This document shows positions 23,275 through 23,678 of a stretch of 23,678 nucleotides of DNA, one piece after another; the first letter of the stretch is position 1, and each line of letters begins with the position of its first letter. The DNA comes from DASWHR01 sp036398095 (GTDB lineage Bacteria; Actinomycetota; AC-67), in contig DASWHR010000005.1 of the NCBI GenBank assembly GCA_036398095.1, positions 1 to 23,678 of the forward strand, written 5' to 3'. A program made the translations under genes and the position numbers. The notes beneath the pieces were generated by a model. The model was given only the letters and a program-made list of their open reading frames with translations. It did not search any database and was not told the origin of the DNA.

Positions 23275-23678
23275 GAATGCTCATCTCCTCGCGAAGCGTT
23301 TCCATGCCGCGCGCGATCAGCGACCGAACGGTCGCGCGGCGACATCGCAGAATGTCGGCCGATTCGTCGTCGGGCAGATCGGCGTAGTAGCGCAGGACGA
23401 TCGCAGCCCGCTGCCGCTGCGGCAGGTTCAGCAACGCCGCGCGCATATCCATCATCGCGTCCGGATCGGCGCCCGGCGCGGCGGCCACGCCCTCCCCAAG
23501 GGGCAGATCGGATGACGCATGCCGTCGATAGTGCATCCGCACACTATTGACGACGGTCTTTCGCAGATAGGCCGGAAACTTGTCGGGATCACGCAGATGC
23601 GCAAGCCGTCCGCACGCGCGCAGAAACGCATCCTGCGCCAGATCTTCGGCAAGCGCCATGTTTCCCGTCATCAGATAC
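23264..23678 (-). CDS. ECF (SigE-like) RNA polymerase sigma factor, 5' end cut by window edge
   Basis: 137 residues are visible, reading in from the right edge; the first residues of region 2 are missing. Region 2 core is AEDLAQDAFLRACGRL followed by DKFPAYLRKTVVNSVRMHYRR. Region 4 is LPQRQRAAIVLRYYADLPDD, then a helix-turn-helix ADILRCRRATVRSLIARG. This is the layout of small actinobacterial ECF sigma factors of the SigE type, which redirect RNA polymerase in response to envelope signals. The next gene overlaps its stop codon and encodes a one-pass membrane protein, the usual place for the controlling anti-sigma factor. Confidence 0.93.
   Translation of the reverse strand, partial: YLMTGNMALAEDLAQDAFLRACGRLAHLRDPDKFPAYLRKTVVNSVRMHYRRHASSDLPLGEGVAAAPGADPDAMMDMRAALLNLPQRQRAAIVLRYYADLPDDESADILRCRRATVRSLIARGMETLREEMSIHDG

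Overview
The window is high-GC and densely coding. It carries export signals typical of a Gram-positive actinobacterium: Sec signal peptides, two lipoprotein signals, one complete LPxTG cell-wall sorting signal, a DUF3558-like lipoprotein, a SHOCT-domain membrane protein and an ECF sigma factor paired with a one-pass membrane protein. Two genes look leaderless (a TANNNT box six bases before a GTG start), which also fits Actinomycetota. I infer an uncultured-type soil or aquatic actinobacterium. I cannot place it in a class from sequence alone. I see no tRNA, rRNA, CRISPR array or transposase.

Layout. Positions 1-8765 are one minus-strand block read right to left: a secreted Asp-box beta-propeller on a Pro/Thr/Val stalk; a penicillin-acylase-family Ntn hydrolase; a neutral-ceramidase-like hydrolase 16 bp behind it; a subtilase with no inhibitor prodomain; and, running off the left edge, an arylsulfotransferase-like lipoprotein. 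Positions 8877-11121 hold an NTF2-like protein (+), a YibE/F membrane protein (-) and a DUF3558-like lipoprotein (-). Positions 11230-15519 (+) encode a 1429-residue signalling protein: zinc ribbon, Ser/Thr kinase, STAND/AAA-type ATPase, TPR-like helices and class III cyclase. Positions 15601-19550 (-) hold a SHOCT membrane protein, a small Cys-rich secreted protein, an LPATG-anchored amidase, a 1-Cys peroxiredoxin and a small ORF. Positions 19750-21462 (+) encode a proteinase K-like protease with a PKD domain. Positions 21503-23678 (-) hold an ECF sigma factor (cut by the right edge), an overlapping membrane protein in the anti-sigma position, and a small secreted protein.

How it may work together (inference). 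Ten or more of the 17 genes encode exported proteins, and at least five are hydrolases of amide or peptide bonds (two subtilases, acylase, ceramidase-like, amidase). The acylase/ceramidase pair suggests extracellular attack on N-acylated lipids or signals. The most unusual molecule is the kinase-ATPase-cyclase fusion. Its kinase lacks the usual beta-3 lysine but has a lysine at the third glycine position of the glycine-rich loop, the arrangement known from eukaryotic WNK kinases.
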